Positions 1 through 9,400 of a stretch of 64,000 bases of DNA are shown one piece after another; the first letter of the stretch is position 1, and each line of letters starts with the position of its first letter. The stretch is from Azoarcus indigens (lineage in GTDB: Bacteria > Pseudomonadota > Gammaproteobacteria > Burkholderiales > Rhodocyclaceae), in NCBI RefSeq assembly GCF_004361735.1, contig NZ_SNVV01000004.1:124001-188000 (forward strand). Reading direction: 5' to 3'. The notes beneath the pieces were generated by a model that was given only the letters and a program-made list of their open reading frames with translations, made no database searches and was not told the DNA's origin. The position numbers were made by a program, and so were the translations under genes.

Positions 1-2
1 GG

Positions 3-647
3 TCCTTCCTCCGTGCCGACCCGGACGTGATCATGGTCGGCGAAATGCGTGACAAGGAAACGGTGTCCATCGGCATCGAAGCCTCGCTCACCGGCCACCT
101 GGTGTTCTCCACGCTGCACACCAACAGCGCGCCGGAGTCGGTGGTGCGCCTGCTGGACATGGGCATGGACCCGTTCAACTTCGCCGATGCGCTGCTCGGC
201 GTGCTGGCCCAGCGCCTGGCCAAGCGCCTGTGCCGCCACTGCAAGCTTGCCTACGAGCCGGACGAAGCCGAACTCAACCACCTGCTCGACGAGTACTGCG
301 AAGACATGCACGGCACGCCGGACTTCCGTGCCGGCGCCGGGGCCGCGCGGGCTGCCGTCCTCGCGCGCTGGCGCAAGGAGTACGGCGATGGGCAGGGCCG
401 CTTCACCCTCTATCGTGCCGCTGGCTGCCCGGAATGCACTCAGGGCTACAAAGGCCGGGTGGGCCTGCATGAGCTGATGCTGGGGTCGGACGAGATCAAG
501 CGCCTGATCCAGGAGCGGGCGCGGGTTGCCCAGTTGCTGGAGACGGCGCTGGGCGAGGGCATGCGTACCCTGCGCCAGGACGGCATCGAAAAAGTGCTGT
601 CCGGCGTCACCGACCTCAAGCAGGTCCGCAAGGTCTGCGTGCGCTGA
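3..647 (+). CDS. GspE/PulE/PilB-family secretion ATPase, C-terminal part
   Basis: This is the last 214 residues of a hexameric secretion-type ATPase; the frame is open to the window edge, so the Walker A region lies upstream. The piece begins with a Walker B/Asp-box segment (FLRADPDVIMVGEMRD) and the His-box-like TLHTNSAPESVVRLLDMG, both typical of the GspE/PilB family. Two cysteine pairs (CRHC and CPEC) form the zinc-binding insertion seen in GspE and PilB. The stretch between the pairs is about 67 residues, longer than in classical GspE, and includes an Ala-rich piece. Such proteins sit at the cytoplasmic face of type II secretion or type IV pilus machines and power assembly by ATP hydrolysis. 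Which machine this one serves cannot be told from the fragment. Confidence 0.88.
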   Translation, partial: SFLRADPDVIMVGEMRDKETVSIGIEASLTGHLVFSTLHTNSAPESVVRLLDMGMDPFNFADALLGVLAQRLAKRLCRHCKLAYEPDEAELNHLLDEYCEDMHGTPDFRAGAGAARAAVLARWRKEYGDGQGRFTLYRAAGCPECTQGYKGRVGLHELMLGSDEIKRLIQERARVAQLLETALGEGMRTLRQDGIEKVLSGVTDLKQVRKVCVR

Positions 648-671
648 CGCCGGCCGGCTTGGTGCCTGATG

Positions 672-705
672 GGGGCGGAGTAGAATCCGCCCCTCTGTTT
701 TTGTT
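672..705 (+). terminator. Stem-loop with T-run after the secretion ATPase; may overlap the rpe promoter
   Basis: GGGGCGGA (672-679) pairs perfectly with TCCGCCCC (686-693) around a six-base loop, followed by TCTGTTTTTG, which looks like an intrinsic terminator. The loop and right arm also contain TAGAAT (681-686), a good -10 hexamer 44 bases before the rpe start, so the element may end one transcript and start the next. Confidence 0.5.
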
Positions 706-729
706 CTTCCGCTTTACCGGAGTGCCTCC

Positions 730-1425
730 ATGTTCCGCATCGCTCCCAGCATCCTCTCCGCCAACTTTGCCAAGCTCGGCGAGGAGATCACCAACGTCAT
801 CGCCTCCGGGGCGGACTGGATCCACTTCGACGTGATGGACAACCACTACGTCCCCAATCTCACCATAGGTCCGATGGTGTGCGAGGCCATCCGCCCGCTG
901 ACCCAGGCGCCCATCGATGTGCACCTGATGGTGAAGCCGGTGGATCGCATCGTTCCCGACTTCGCCAAGGCCGGCGCCAACGTAATCACCTTTCATCCGG
1001 AAGCTTCCGACCATGTGGATCGCACCCTGGGCCTGATTCGCGAGCACGGCTGTCAGGCCGGCCTGGTGTTCAACCCGGCCACGCCCCTGAGCTACCTGGA
1101 CTACGTGCTGGACAAGGTGGACATCGTGCTGCTGATGAGCGTGAACCCCGGCTTCGGCGGGCAGAAGTTCATCCCTGCCGCGCTGGACAAGCTGCGCGAG
1201 GCCCGCGCCCGGCTGGACGCCTACGAGGCCAGGAGCGGCCGCCACATCCTGCTGGAGATAGACGGCGGGGTGAAGGTGGACAACATCGCCGGGATCGCCG
1301 CCGCCGGCGCGGACACCTTCGTTGCCGGCTCCGCCGTGTTCGGCGCCGCCCGCGAGACGGACGCGCACCGCTATGACAGTGTGATCGCCGAACTGCGGCG
1401 CGAACTGGCCAAGGCCGGGGCCTGA
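730..1425 (+). CDS. rpe: Ribulose-phosphate 3-epimerase
   Basis: The 231-residue protein interconverts D-ribulose 5-phosphate and D-xylulose 5-phosphate in the pentose phosphate pathway and, where present, the Calvin cycle. It is a cytosolic TIM-barrel metalloenzyme. Family motifs are [15 protein letters not shown] at the start, [17 protein letters not shown] with a metal-binding His and Asp, [23 protein letters not shown] with the second catalytic Asp, and VAGSAVFG for phosphate binding. Length is normal for bacterial Rpe. The ATG at 730 follows CCGGAGTGCCTCC. It is followed after one base by gph, and then the trp genes, a gene order common in Beta- and Gammaproteobacteria. Confidence 0.97.
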   Translation: MFRIAPSILSANFAKLGEEITNVIASGADWIHFDVMDNHYVPNLTIGPMVCEAIRPLTQAPIDVHLMVKPVDRIVPDFAKAGANVITFHPEASDHVDRTLGLIREHGCQAGLVFNPATPLSYLDYVLDKVDIVLLMSVNPGFGGQKFIPAALDKLREARARLDAYEARSGRHILLEIDGGVKVDNIAGIAAAGADTFVAGSAVFGAARETDAHRYDSVIAELRRELAKAGA

Positions 1426-1426
1426 C

Positions 1427-2107
1427 ATGGCGGCGGTCGAGCGCTTCCCGGTGCGTGCCGTCCTGTTCGACCTGGACGGCACCCTGCTGGACACCATAGG
1501 CGACCTGGTCGAGGCCGCCAATCGCATGCTCGCCGAACTGGGCCGTCCGCTGCGCAGCCCGGCGCAGATCCACAGCTTCGTCGGCAAGGGCGTTGCAATG
1601 CTGGTGCGCCGCTGCCTCACCGAGGATGCTCACGCCACCGAGGTGGAAATCGAGCGTGGCATTGAGGTGTTCCGTCGTCACTATGCCGAAATCAACGGCG
1701 ACACCACCCGCATCTACCCGGGCATAGAGGACACCTTGCAGGCGATGCGGACGCTGGGGCTCAAGCTGGCTGTTGTCACCAACAAGGCCGAAGAGTTCAC
1801 GCTGCCGCTGCTGGAGCGCATGGGTTTCGCCGGCCGCTTCGACGCCGTCGTCAGCGGCGATTCGGTGGCGACCAAGAAGCCGGACCCCGCCATGCTGCAC
1901 CACGCCTGCGGCCTGCTTGGCATAGGCGCGGCGCAGGCGCTGATGATAGGCGACTCCGCCAACGACGCCCTCGCCGCGCGTGCCGCCGGCATGCCGGTGC
2001 TGCTGGTGGACTACGGCTATAGCGAGGGCATGCCGGTGGACACCATCGAATGCGATGGGCTACTATCCTCGGCACTCGAAGCGCTGGACCGGATCGCAGT
2101 GGCATAG
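1427..2107 (+). CDS. gph: Phosphoglycolate phosphatase
   Basis: This 226-residue HAD-superfamily hydrolase removes phosphate from 2-phosphoglycolate, a product of Rubisco oxygenation and of repair of oxidised DNA ends. HAD motif I is DLDGTLLDT (residues 12-20) with the nucleophilic and acid/base Asp; motif II is VVTNKAEE; motif III is the Lys in TKKPDP; motif IV is MIGDSANDALAARAAG. The cap domain lies between motifs I and II. The start is one base after the rpe stop, so the two are translationally coupled. Its specificity is inferred from position between rpe and trpE, the usual place of gph, as HAD sequences alone are poor guides. Confidence 0.93.
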   Translation: MAAVERFPVRAVLFDLDGTLLDTIGDLVEAANRMLAELGRPLRSPAQIHSFVGKGVAMLVRRCLTEDAHATEVEIERGIEVFRRHYAEINGDTTRIYPGIEDTLQAMRTLGLKLAVVTNKAEEFTLPLLERMGFAGRFDAVVSGDSVATKKPDPAMLHHACGLLGIGAAQALMIGDSANDALAARAAGMPVLLVDYGYSEGMPVDTIECDGLLSSALEALDRIAVA

Positions 2108-2186
2108 GCAGCCCCTAGGCAATACCCAGGCCCGCACCGGAAAACTCTTCCAAACAGCCCTCGCAGCACATCCAACACCTCCCATC

Positions 2187-2285
2187 GTGACTCTCGCAAA
2201 CCGGGTTTCGGACAAGAAGATCGCAACCGACCGTAGCATCCAGCTGTGCTGGCGTGCCGGTTGGTGGTGGCCTGCGGGCCAATAA
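2187..2285 (+). CDS. trpL: Probable trp leader peptide (Trp-rich, WWW)
   Basis: A short frame ahead of trpE ends in CWRAGWWWPAGQ followed by TAA: four Trp codons, three in tandem (2262-2270), in a stretch of twelve codons. Trp is rare, so this is the signature of an attenuator peptide that senses charged tRNA-Trp. The frame is open from a GTG at 2187, giving 32 residues, but that GTG has no clear Shine-Dalgarno; a CTG at 2244 would give a 13-residue peptide. The start is therefore uncertain. The stop is 87 bases before the trpE start. Confidence 0.5.
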   Translation: MTLANRVSDKKIATDRSIQLCWRAGWWWPAGQ

Positions 2286-2361
2286 AAGCGCACCCCTTCG
2301 CGGGGGCCGCCGGTAGTTCCAGGCCGCCGCCCGCACCCAGTCCGAATCGTCCCCGAGTTTT
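2250..2361 (+). promoter_or_regulatory. Putative trp operon attenuator region
   Basis: The tandem Trp codons are embedded in a stem (TGGCC at 2268-2272 with GGCCA at 2277-2281), followed by a small hairpin CCCC-TTCGC-GGGG (2293-2305) and an alternative larger stem in which GCGGG (2300-2304) pairs with CCCGC (2330-2334). Such overlapping, mutually exclusive stems just after Trp codons suit ribosome-mediated attenuation. There is no strong T-run straight after the large stem, only GTTTTG at 2357-2362, so the termination step may be Rho-dependent or the switch may act on trpE translation. Confidence 0.4.
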
Positions 2362-2372
2362 GTGGAGCCACC

Positions 2373-3848
2373 ATGCTCGAACAAGAATTCAATGCCCTGG
2401 CCGCCCAGGGCTATAACCGCATCCCGGTTACCCTCGAGACCTTTGCCGATCTCGACACCCCGCTGTCCATCTACCTGAAGCTCGCCAACGAGTCCTACAC
2501 CTACCTGCTGGAGTCGGTGCAGGGCGGCGAGCGTTTTGGCCGCTATTCCTTCATCGGCCTGTCCTCCCCCACCCGCATCGAGGTCTATGGCCGCTCGGCG
2601 TTGCTGCTCACCGGCAACCGCCTGGTGGAGCGGCGCGACTACGGCGATCCGCTGAACTTCGTCGGCGAGTTCATGAACCGCATCAAGGTGCCGCCCAGCG
2701 ACAGCCTGCCGCGCTTCGCCGGCGGCCTGGTCGGCTGCTTCGGCTACGACACCGTGCGCTACATCGAGCCGAAGCTGGCCAAGGCGGAGAAGCGCGACGA
2801 ACTGGGTACGCCGGACATCCTGCTGCTGTTGTCGGAAGAAGTGGCCATCGTGGACAACCTCTCCGGCAAGCTCACCCTGGTGGTCTATGCCGAGCCGGAA
2901 GTGCCGGGGGCCTACAAGCGCGCCAAGCGCCGGCTGCGCGAACTGCTGGCGCGGCTGCGCGAGCCGGTGAGCATTCCGGAGGAAATCCGTGCCGAGCCGC
3001 AGCCGGAGGTCTCCAGCTTCGGCGAAGAGGCCTTCAAGGATGCGGTGCGGCGCGCCAAGCAGTACATCGTCGATGGCGACGTCATGCAGGTGGTGCTGTC
3101 CCAGCGCATGAGCAAGCCCTACGCCGCTAGCCCGATGGCGCTGTACCGCGCCATCCGCAGCCTCAACCCCTCGCCCTACCTGTTCTACTTCAACTTCGAG
3201 GACTTCCACGTCGTCGGCGCCTCGCCGGAGATCCTGGTGCGGCTGGAGGATGGCGACGTCACCGTGCGCCCCATCGCCGGCACCCGCAAGCGCGGCGCCA
3301 CCCCGGCGGAAGACCTGGCGCTGGAGCAGGACCTGCTCGCCGACGAGAAGGAGCGCGCCGAGCACCTGCAGTTGCTGGACCTCGGCCGCAACGACGCCGG
3401 CCGGGTCGCCGAGATCGGCTCGGTGCGCGTCACCGAGAGCTTCGCCGTCGAGCGCTACTCCCATGTGATGCACATCGTCTCCAACGTCGAGGGCCGGCTG
3501 AAGGAAGGGCTGAATGCGCTGGCGGTGTTGCGCGCCACTTTCCCGGCGGGCACGGTATCCGGTGCGCCCAAGGTGAGGGCGATGGAGATCATCGACGAGC
3601 TGGAGCCGGTCAAACGTGGCATCTACGCTGGCTCGGTGGGCTACATCGGCTTCCATGGCGACATGGACCTCGCCATCGCCATCCGCACCGCGGTGCTGAA
3701 GGATGGCCAGATCCACGTGCAGGCCGGCGCCGGCATCGTCAGCGATTCTGATCCGGATGCTGAATGGCAGGAAACCCGCAACAAGGCGCGCGCCATGTTG
3801 CGCGCGGCGGAGATGGCCGAGGGAGGCCTGGATACCCGGGTGGAGTGA
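2373..3848 (+). CDS. trpE: Anthranilate synthase component I
   Basis: The 491-residue subunit turns chorismate and ammonia (delivered by TrpG) into anthranilate and pyruvate, the first committed step of tryptophan synthesis in the cytosol. The N-terminal domain has the LLES motif ([18 protein letters not shown]) that forms the feedback site for tryptophan. The C-terminal chorismate-binding domain has [61 protein letters not shown] and [11 protein letters not shown], all expected. Length is normal for the family. The start at 2373 has GGAG eight bases upstream. The Trp-codon leader ahead of it points to control by tryptophan supply. It heads trpE-trpG-trpD-trpC. Confidence 0.97.
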   Translation: MLEQEFNALAAQGYNRIPVTLETFADLDTPLSIYLKLANESYTYLLESVQGGERFGRYSFIGLSSPTRIEVYGRSALLLTGNRLVERRDYGDPLNFVGEFMNRIKVPPSDSLPRFAGGLVGCFGYDTVRYIEPKLAKAEKRDELGTPDILLLLSEEVAIVDNLSGKLTLVVYAEPEVPGAYKRAKRRLRELLARLREPVSIPEEIRAEPQPEVSSFGEEAFKDAVRRAKQYIVDGDVMQVVLSQRMSKPYAASPMALYRAIRSLNPSPYLFYFNFEDFHVVGASPEILVRLEDGDVTVRPIAGTRKRGATPAEDLALEQDLLADEKERAEHLQLLDLGRNDAGRVAEIGSVRVTESFAVERYSHVMHIVSNVEGRLKEGLNALAVLRATFPAGTVSGAPKVRAMEIIDELEPVKRGIYAGSVGYIGFHGDMDLAIAIRTAVLKDGQIHVQAGAGIVSDSDPDAEWQETRNKARAMLRAAEMAEGGLDTRVE

Positions 3849-3852
3849 GCGG

Positions 3853-4023
3853 ATGAACGCCCAGCGCCTTTCCGCGATACCAGCTCCGCCCCGGCAAACC
3901 CTGTTTCACCCGCAGCGCCCGGCAATGGCGGCGGAGCGATGGCGGCCCTGGCTCGCCTCCCTGCCGCGCCCGGTGCGCAACCCACTTCCAGAAACGAGAC
4001 CTGCGGGGTCGAAATGCTGCTGA
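3853..4023 (+). CDS. Possible small ORF between trpE and trpG
   Basis: A 56-codon frame starts at ATG 3853, four bases after the trpE stop, with GGAG eight bases ahead, and its TGA (4021-4023) touches the trpG start region. The product is Pro/Arg/Ala-rich and resembles no family I know. It may merely carry ribosomes from trpE to trpG (translational coupling) across this unusually long 165-base gap. Evidence for a functional protein is weak. Confidence 0.15.
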   Translation: MNAQRLSAIPAPPRQTLFHPQRPAMAAERWRPWLASLPRPVRNPLPETRPAGSKCC

Positions 4024-4583
4024 TGATCGACAACTACGACAGCTTCACCTACAACCTGGTGCAGTACTTCGGCGAACTGGGCGCCAAGGTGAAGGTTTAT
4101 CGCAACGATGAAATCACCCTAGAACAGATCGCCGCGCTGCAGCCCGAGCGTCTGGTGATCTCGCCTGGGCCGTGTTCGCCGGCGGAGGCGGGCATTTCGG
4201 TGGCCGCCATCAAGGAGTTTGCCGGCAAGCTGCCCATCCTCGGCGTCTGCCTGGGCCACCAGAGCATAGGTGCGGCTTTCGGCGGCAAGGTGGTGCATGC
4301 GCAGCGGCCGATGCACGGCAAGACCTCGCCAGTGCGCCACCGCAACAGCGGCGTGTTCGCCGGCCTGCCTGACCCGCTGTGCTGCACCCGTTACCACTCC
4401 CTCGCCATCGAGCGCGCCTCGCTGCCGGACTGCCTGGAAATCACCGCCTGGACGGAGGATGGCGAAATCATGGGCGTGCGCCACCGCGAATTCGATGTGG
4501 AAGGCGTGCAGTTCCATCCCGAGTCCATCCTGACCGAGCGTGGCCACGACCTGCTGCGCAACTTCCTCCGCGCGGCGGCCTGA
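4014..4583 (+). CDS. trpG: Anthranilate synthase component II (glutamine amidotransferase)
   Basis: The 189-residue subunit hydrolyses glutamine and passes ammonia to TrpE; in many proteobacteria it also serves p-aminobenzoate synthase. It is a class I glutamine amidotransferase: [17 protein letters not shown] at the N-terminus, [12 protein letters not shown], the nucleophile-elbow Cys in [15 protein letters not shown], and the catalytic His/Glu in [16 protein letters not shown] 4014 is preferred, with GGGG seven bases upstream; ATG 4023 is an alternative. A longer in-frame extension to 3939 lacks similarity to the family and is not used. Confidence 0.96.
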   Translation: MLLMIDNYDSFTYNLVQYFGELGAKVKVYRNDEITLEQIAALQPERLVISPGPCSPAEAGISVAAIKEFAGKLPILGVCLGHQSIGAAFGGKVVHAQRPMHGKTSPVRHRNSGVFAGLPDPLCCTRYHSLAIERASLPDCLEITAWTEDGEIMGVRHREFDVEGVQFHPESILTERGHDLLRNFLRAAA

Positions 4584-4627
4584 GCGGCCCGCCCCGGCTT
4601 CCGCTACGAACAGACAAGGAAAAGAGC

Positions 4628-5668
4628 ATGAGCATCACCATCCAGCAGGCGCTGCAGCGCACGATAGAGCACCGCGAAATCTTCTTCGACGAGATGCTCT
4701 CCCTGATGCACCAGATCATGGCCGGCGAGGTGTCGCCGGTGATGACCGCCGCCATCCTCACCGGGCTGCGCGTCAAGAAGGAAACCATAGGCGAGATCAC
4801 CGCCGCCGCCACCGTGATGCGCGAACTGGCGACCAAGGTGGTCGTGGCGCCGCCGCATGATCACTTCCTCGACGTCGTCGGCACCGGCGGCGACGGCTCG
4901 CACACCTTCAACATCTCCACCGCCACTATCTTCGTCGCCGCCGCGGCCGGCGCGCGCATCGCCAAGCACGGCAACCGCAGCGTGTCGTCCAAGTCTGGCA
5001 GCGCCGACGTGCTGGAGGCGCTGGGCGCCAACATCGTGTTGACGCCGGAGCAGGTCGCCGAGTGCGTGGAAGCGGTGGGCATCGGCTTCATGTTCGCGCC
5101 CAGCCACCACAGCGCGATGAAGAACGTGGCCGCGGTGCGGCGCGAGATGGGCGTGCGCACCATCTTCAACATCCTCGGCCCGCTGACCAACCCGGCCAGC
5201 GCGCCCAACACGCTGATGGGCGTGTTCCATCCCGACCTGGTCGGCATCCAGGCCAGGGTGATGCAGCGCCTGGGCGCCAACCATGTGCTGGTGGTCCATG
5301 GCCTGGACGGCATGGACGAAGTCAGCCTGGGCGCGGCCACGCTGGTCGGCGAGCTGAAGGACGGCCAGGTGCGCGAGTACGAGATCCATCCGGAAGACTT
5401 CGACCTGGCCATGGCCGGCAGCCGCAACCTGCGGGTGGAAGACGCCGACGAGTCGCGCCAGACCCTGATAGGCGCGCTGGAGAACCGCCCCGGCCCGGCG
5501 CGCGAAATCGTCATCCTCAACGCCGGTGTGGCACTCTATGCGGCCAATCTGGTCGACTCCATCGGCGCCGGCATCCTGCGCGCCCGCGAGATCATCGCCT
5601 CCGGCGCAGCGCGGGCCAAGCTGGACGAGTTCGTGCGTTACACCCGCCGTTTCGGAGCCCCGCAATGA
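4628..5668 (+). CDS. trpD: Anthranilate phosphoribosyltransferase
   Basis: The 346-residue enzyme transfers the phosphoribosyl group of PRPP to anthranilate, step two of the tryptophan pathway. Family motifs: [14 protein letters not shown] (PRPP diphosphate binding), [50 protein letters not shown], and [11 protein letters not shown]. Length matches the family. ATG 4628 follows AAGGAAAAGAG. The stop overlaps the trpC start in ATGA (5665-5668), so the two are coupled. Confidence 0.97.
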   Translation: MSITIQQALQRTIEHREIFFDEMLSLMHQIMAGEVSPVMTAAILTGLRVKKETIGEITAAATVMRELATKVVVAPPHDHFLDVVGTGGDGSHTFNISTATIFVAAAAGARIAKHGNRSVSSKSGSADVLEALGANIVLTPEQVAECVEAVGIGFMFAPSHHSAMKNVAAVRREMGVRTIFNILGPLTNPASAPNTLMGVFHPDLVGIQARVMQRLGANHVLVVHGLDGMDEVSLGAATLVGELKDGQVREYEIHPEDFDLAMAGSRNLRVEDADESRQTLIGALENRPGPAREIVILNAGVALYAANLVDSIGAGILRAREIIASGAARAKLDEFVRYTRRFGAPQ

Positions 5669-6453
5669 GCGACATCCTTGCCAAGATCGTCGACGTTAAG
5701 CGTCAGGAAGTGGCGGCGGCGCTGACGCAGAAGCCGCTCGCCGCGGTGCGCGCCGAGGCGGAGGCGGCCGCGCCGGCGCGGGATTTCGTTGGCGCGATGC
5801 GGGCGAGGATGGCCGCCGGCCGGCCTGCGGTCATCGCCGAGATCAAGAAGGCCAGCCCCTCCAAGGGCGTGATCCGGGCGGATTTCGATCCTCCCGCCAT
5901 CGCCGCCTCCTACGCCGCCGCTGGCGCCGCCTGCCTGTCGGTGCTCACCGACCGCCCCTTCTTCCAAGGCGCGCCGGAGTACCTGCAAGCCGCCCGCGCC
6001 GCCTGCGAGCTGCCGGCGCTGCGCAAGGATTTCCTCGTCGACACTTACCAGGTCTATGAAGCGCGGGCGATGGGCGCGGATGCCATCCTGCTGATCGCCG
6101 CCTGCCTGGACCTGGCGCAGATGCGCGACATGGAAGCCATCGCCTGGCAGCTCGGCATGGCGGTGCTGGTGGAAGTGCATGATGGCGCCGAGCTGGAGCA
6201 GGCGCTGCAGCTGCAGACGCCGCTGGTCGGGGTGAACAACCGCAACCTGCGCACCTTCGAGGTTTCGCTGGAGAACACGCTGGCGCTGCTGCCGGCGATG
6301 CCGGCCGACCGCATCGTGGTCACCGAGTCCGGCATCCTGCAGCCGGCCGACGTGGCGCTGATGCGCGGCCGCGGCGTCAATGCCTTCCTCGTCGGCGAAG
6401 CCTTCATGCGCGTGCCGGAGCCGGGCGACGGCCTGCGCGCGCTGTTCGGGTAA
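5665..6453 (+). CDS. trpC: Indole-3-glycerol-phosphate synthase
   Basis: The 262-residue TIM-barrel enzyme closes the ring of the carboxyphenylamino-deoxyribulose phosphate to give indole-3-glycerol phosphate. Signatures: [21 protein letters not shown] with the catalytic Lys, [47 protein letters not shown] and VTESGI. It is monofunctional, not fused to TrpF as in enterobacteria. trpF, trpB and trpA are not in this window and must lie elsewhere, the usual split arrangement in Beta- and Gammaproteobacteria. tamB follows after six bases. Confidence 0.97.
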   Translation: MSDILAKIVDVKRQEVAAALTQKPLAAVRAEAEAAAPARDFVGAMRARMAAGRPAVIAEIKKASPSKGVIRADFDPPAIAASYAAAGAACLSVLTDRPFFQGAPEYLQAARAACELPALRKDFLVDTYQVYEARAMGADAILLIAACLDLAQMRDMEAIAWQLGMAVLVEVHDGAELEQALQLQTPLVGVNNRNLRTFEVSLENTLALLPAMPADRIVVTESGILQPADVALMRGRGVNAFLVGEAFMRVPEPGDGLRALFG

Positions 6454-6459
6454 GGACGG

Positions 6460-9400
6460 ATGACGGGGCCGGACGCCAGCCAGCAGACGCCCGCCCGCCC
6501 CCAGGGCCGCCTGCGCCGCTGCGCCTGGTGGCTGCTTTCCGCCATCCTGCTGCTGGTCGCGGTGGCGCTGGCCGCCGCGGCCTGGCTGCTGGGCACCGAA
6601 TCCGGCCTGCGCACGGCAGCCGGGCTGGCGCAGAGGGCTGGCGTGGAGATCGAAGCGCCCACCGGCTCCCTGGCTGGTCCGCTGCGCCTGGGCCGGCTGC
6701 ATTTCGTCAGCGCCGATCTGGTGCTGGACCTGCGCGGGCTGGAACTGGACTGGCGGCCATCGGCGCTGCTGTCCGGCCAGCTGGCCATCCAGCGCCTGCG
6801 GGCGGAGGAGGTCGATGTGGCCCGCCGTGCCGTGCCGGACGACCAGGCCGATGCTCCGCTCACTGCACCCGGCAGCCTGCGTTTGCCGCTGGCCGTGGCG
6901 GTGGACAGCCTGGAAGTGGATCGCTTCGCCCTGCGTGATTTGGACGATCCGGCCGCGCCGCCCGCTTTCTCCTTCGACACCCTGCGCGCCGCCTTCCACA
7001 GCGATCGCGAGCATCACCGCCTGGACGGCCTGCAGCTCCGCCTGCCTTTCGGCGACGCCACCCTGGCTGCCGAACTCGGCGCCGCCAGCCCCTTTCCGCT
7101 CCAGGCCGAGGCCAGCCTCGCCGGCCAGCGCGAGGCGCATGACTACCGGCTGAATCTCAGTGCCGATGGCGATCTGCTCGCGCCGCGGCTGCAGTTGCAG
7201 GCCGAGGGCGCCGGCATGCAGGGCACCGGCCAGGTCGAAGCCACGCCCTTTGAACCGTTGCCGCTGCGCAATCTGCAACTCGAACTGAGCGGGCTGGACC
7301 CCGCGCGCTTCGCGCCGGAAGCGCCAAAGGCGCTGCTCGACCTCAACGCCGACCTGCAGGCGCAGGCGACCGCGGACGGCGGCATCGGCCTGCGAGGGCC
7401 GGTGCGCTTGAGCAACCGCCAGCCGGACACCTGGGACCGCGGCGGCCTGCCGGTGGATGGCCTGGCCGGCCAGATCTACTGGCGCGGTGCGGAAGCCGGC
7501 GTGGAAGGGCTGGAGCTGCGCCTGTCCGGCGGCGGCCGCATCAGCGGCAGCGCCAGCCGCAAGGCGCCGGACGCCCCGCCTGTGTCTGCTGGCGAACCGG
7601 TCGCGGATGAGCCGGCTGCCGTCATCGGCCAGGTGTTTGCCGCGCTGCGCCTGGAAGGCATAGACACCTCCCGGCTGGACAGCCGCCTGCCGCGCCAGCG
7701 CATCGGCGGCTCGCTGCGGGCGGAGGCGGACGACGCCCGCCAGCAGGCCGAACTGGCCTTGCAGGTGGGCAGCGCCAGGCTGGACGGCAAGGTCGAGCTG
7801 CAGGCCGAGGCGGACGGCACCCGCCGCTTCGCCGCCAGAACACAGCTGCGCAACCTGGACCCGGGCGCGGTCTATCCCGGCGCGCCGTCGGCAAGGCTCA
7901 ACCTGGATCTGGATGCCAGCGGCCGCCTGGCTGAGCCGCTGACGCTGGACCTCGCCTTCGCCATGCCGGAAAGCCGCTTCCAGGGCCATCCGCTGACCGG
8001 CAGGGGCAAGCTCAGGCTGGAGGGCGAGCGCCTGCCGCTGGTGGATCTGGCGCTGGACGTGGCCGGCAACAAGGTCGCCGCCAACGGCGCCTGGGGCGGC
8101 AAGGAGGATCGCCTGACGCTGAACGTGGATGCCCGCGCGCTGGCCGCGCTGGGCTACGGCCTTGCTGGCCAGGCCAGCCTGCAGGGCGAAGTGCGCGGCG
8201 GGCTGGAAGAGCCGGCCGGCTCGATGCAGCTCTCTGCCAACGCGCTTGGCTTGCCCGGCGGCTTGCACATCGCCAACGCCCAGGGGCAGGGCTCGCTGGA
8301 GCCGGGCAGGAGCGGCCGCTTCGCGCTGGCGCTGGACGTGCTCGGCGTTCGTCAGGCGGGCGAGTCAGGCACGCTGGTGGACCACGCCAATCTCAACGCC
8401 CAAGGGCAGCGCGATGCCCATGTGATCGAACTCGCCGCCGAGGGTCTGCAGCACGACACCCTGAGCCTGCGCCTGGAAGGCGGCGCGGATACCCCCGCCA
8501 GCGGCCCGCGCTGGCGCGGCAGTCTCGCCCGGCTGGAGATCGGCGGCCGCTTCCCGCTCAAGCTGGAGGCGCCGGCGGCGCTGGAGCTGGCGGCCGATCG
8601 CGCGCAGCTCGCTGCTGCTTCCTTCTCCGCCGGCGAGCGCGGCCGCATCCGGCTGGAGGAAACCCGCTGGTCGCCCGCTTCCAGCGCGGTGCGCGGTTCG
8701 CTCACCGGCCTGGTGCTGGATCTGGCCGCCCTGCAGGAAGGCCGGCGGCGCAGTCGCGGCGCGCTGACACTGGGCGCCGAATGGGATCTGCGCCTCGGCA
8801 ACACGCTGGATGGCGAAGCGCGGCTGTTCCGTGAGTCCGGCGACCTCAGGCTGGATACCGGTGCCGGGCTCAGCCTGGGGCTGGAGACGCTCGAAGCCCG
8901 GCTGACCGCCCAGGCCAACCGGCTGGGGCTGAGCTTCAACGCCCGCGGCAGCGAGCTGGGCGAGGTCGCCGGCTCCGCCAGCACCCAGTTGTCCCGCACC
9001 GCGGACGGCGGCTGGCAGCTGGCGCCGGATGCGCCGCTGGCCGGCTCGGCCACCGTGTCCATTCCCTCCATCGCCTGGGTGGGCCGCCTGCTGGAGGAGA
9101 GCGTGGAGACTGCTGGCAGCCTGAACGCCGAGTTCTCGGTCGGCGGCACGCCGGAGGCGCCCCAGGCCGCCGGCACCATCCAGGGCGCCGGCCTGCAGAT
9201 CGCGCTGGTGGACCAGGGCCTGATCCTGTCCGGCGGCGAGCTGGATGCCGCCTTCGACCGCGAGCGCCTGCGCCTCAACAAGCTGGCCTTCGTTTCCCCC
9301 AACCGGGCGAGGCCGCGCGACAACCGGGTGCCTTTCGCCCGCCTCACCGCCACCCCCGGCACGCTGGAGGCCAGCGGCGAGGTGGCACTGGAAAGCGGCG

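Noticed and set aside
5638-8268. An 876-codon minus-strand open frame
   Set aside because: Antisense to trpC and tamB with shadow-type composition; the plus-strand genes are well supported.
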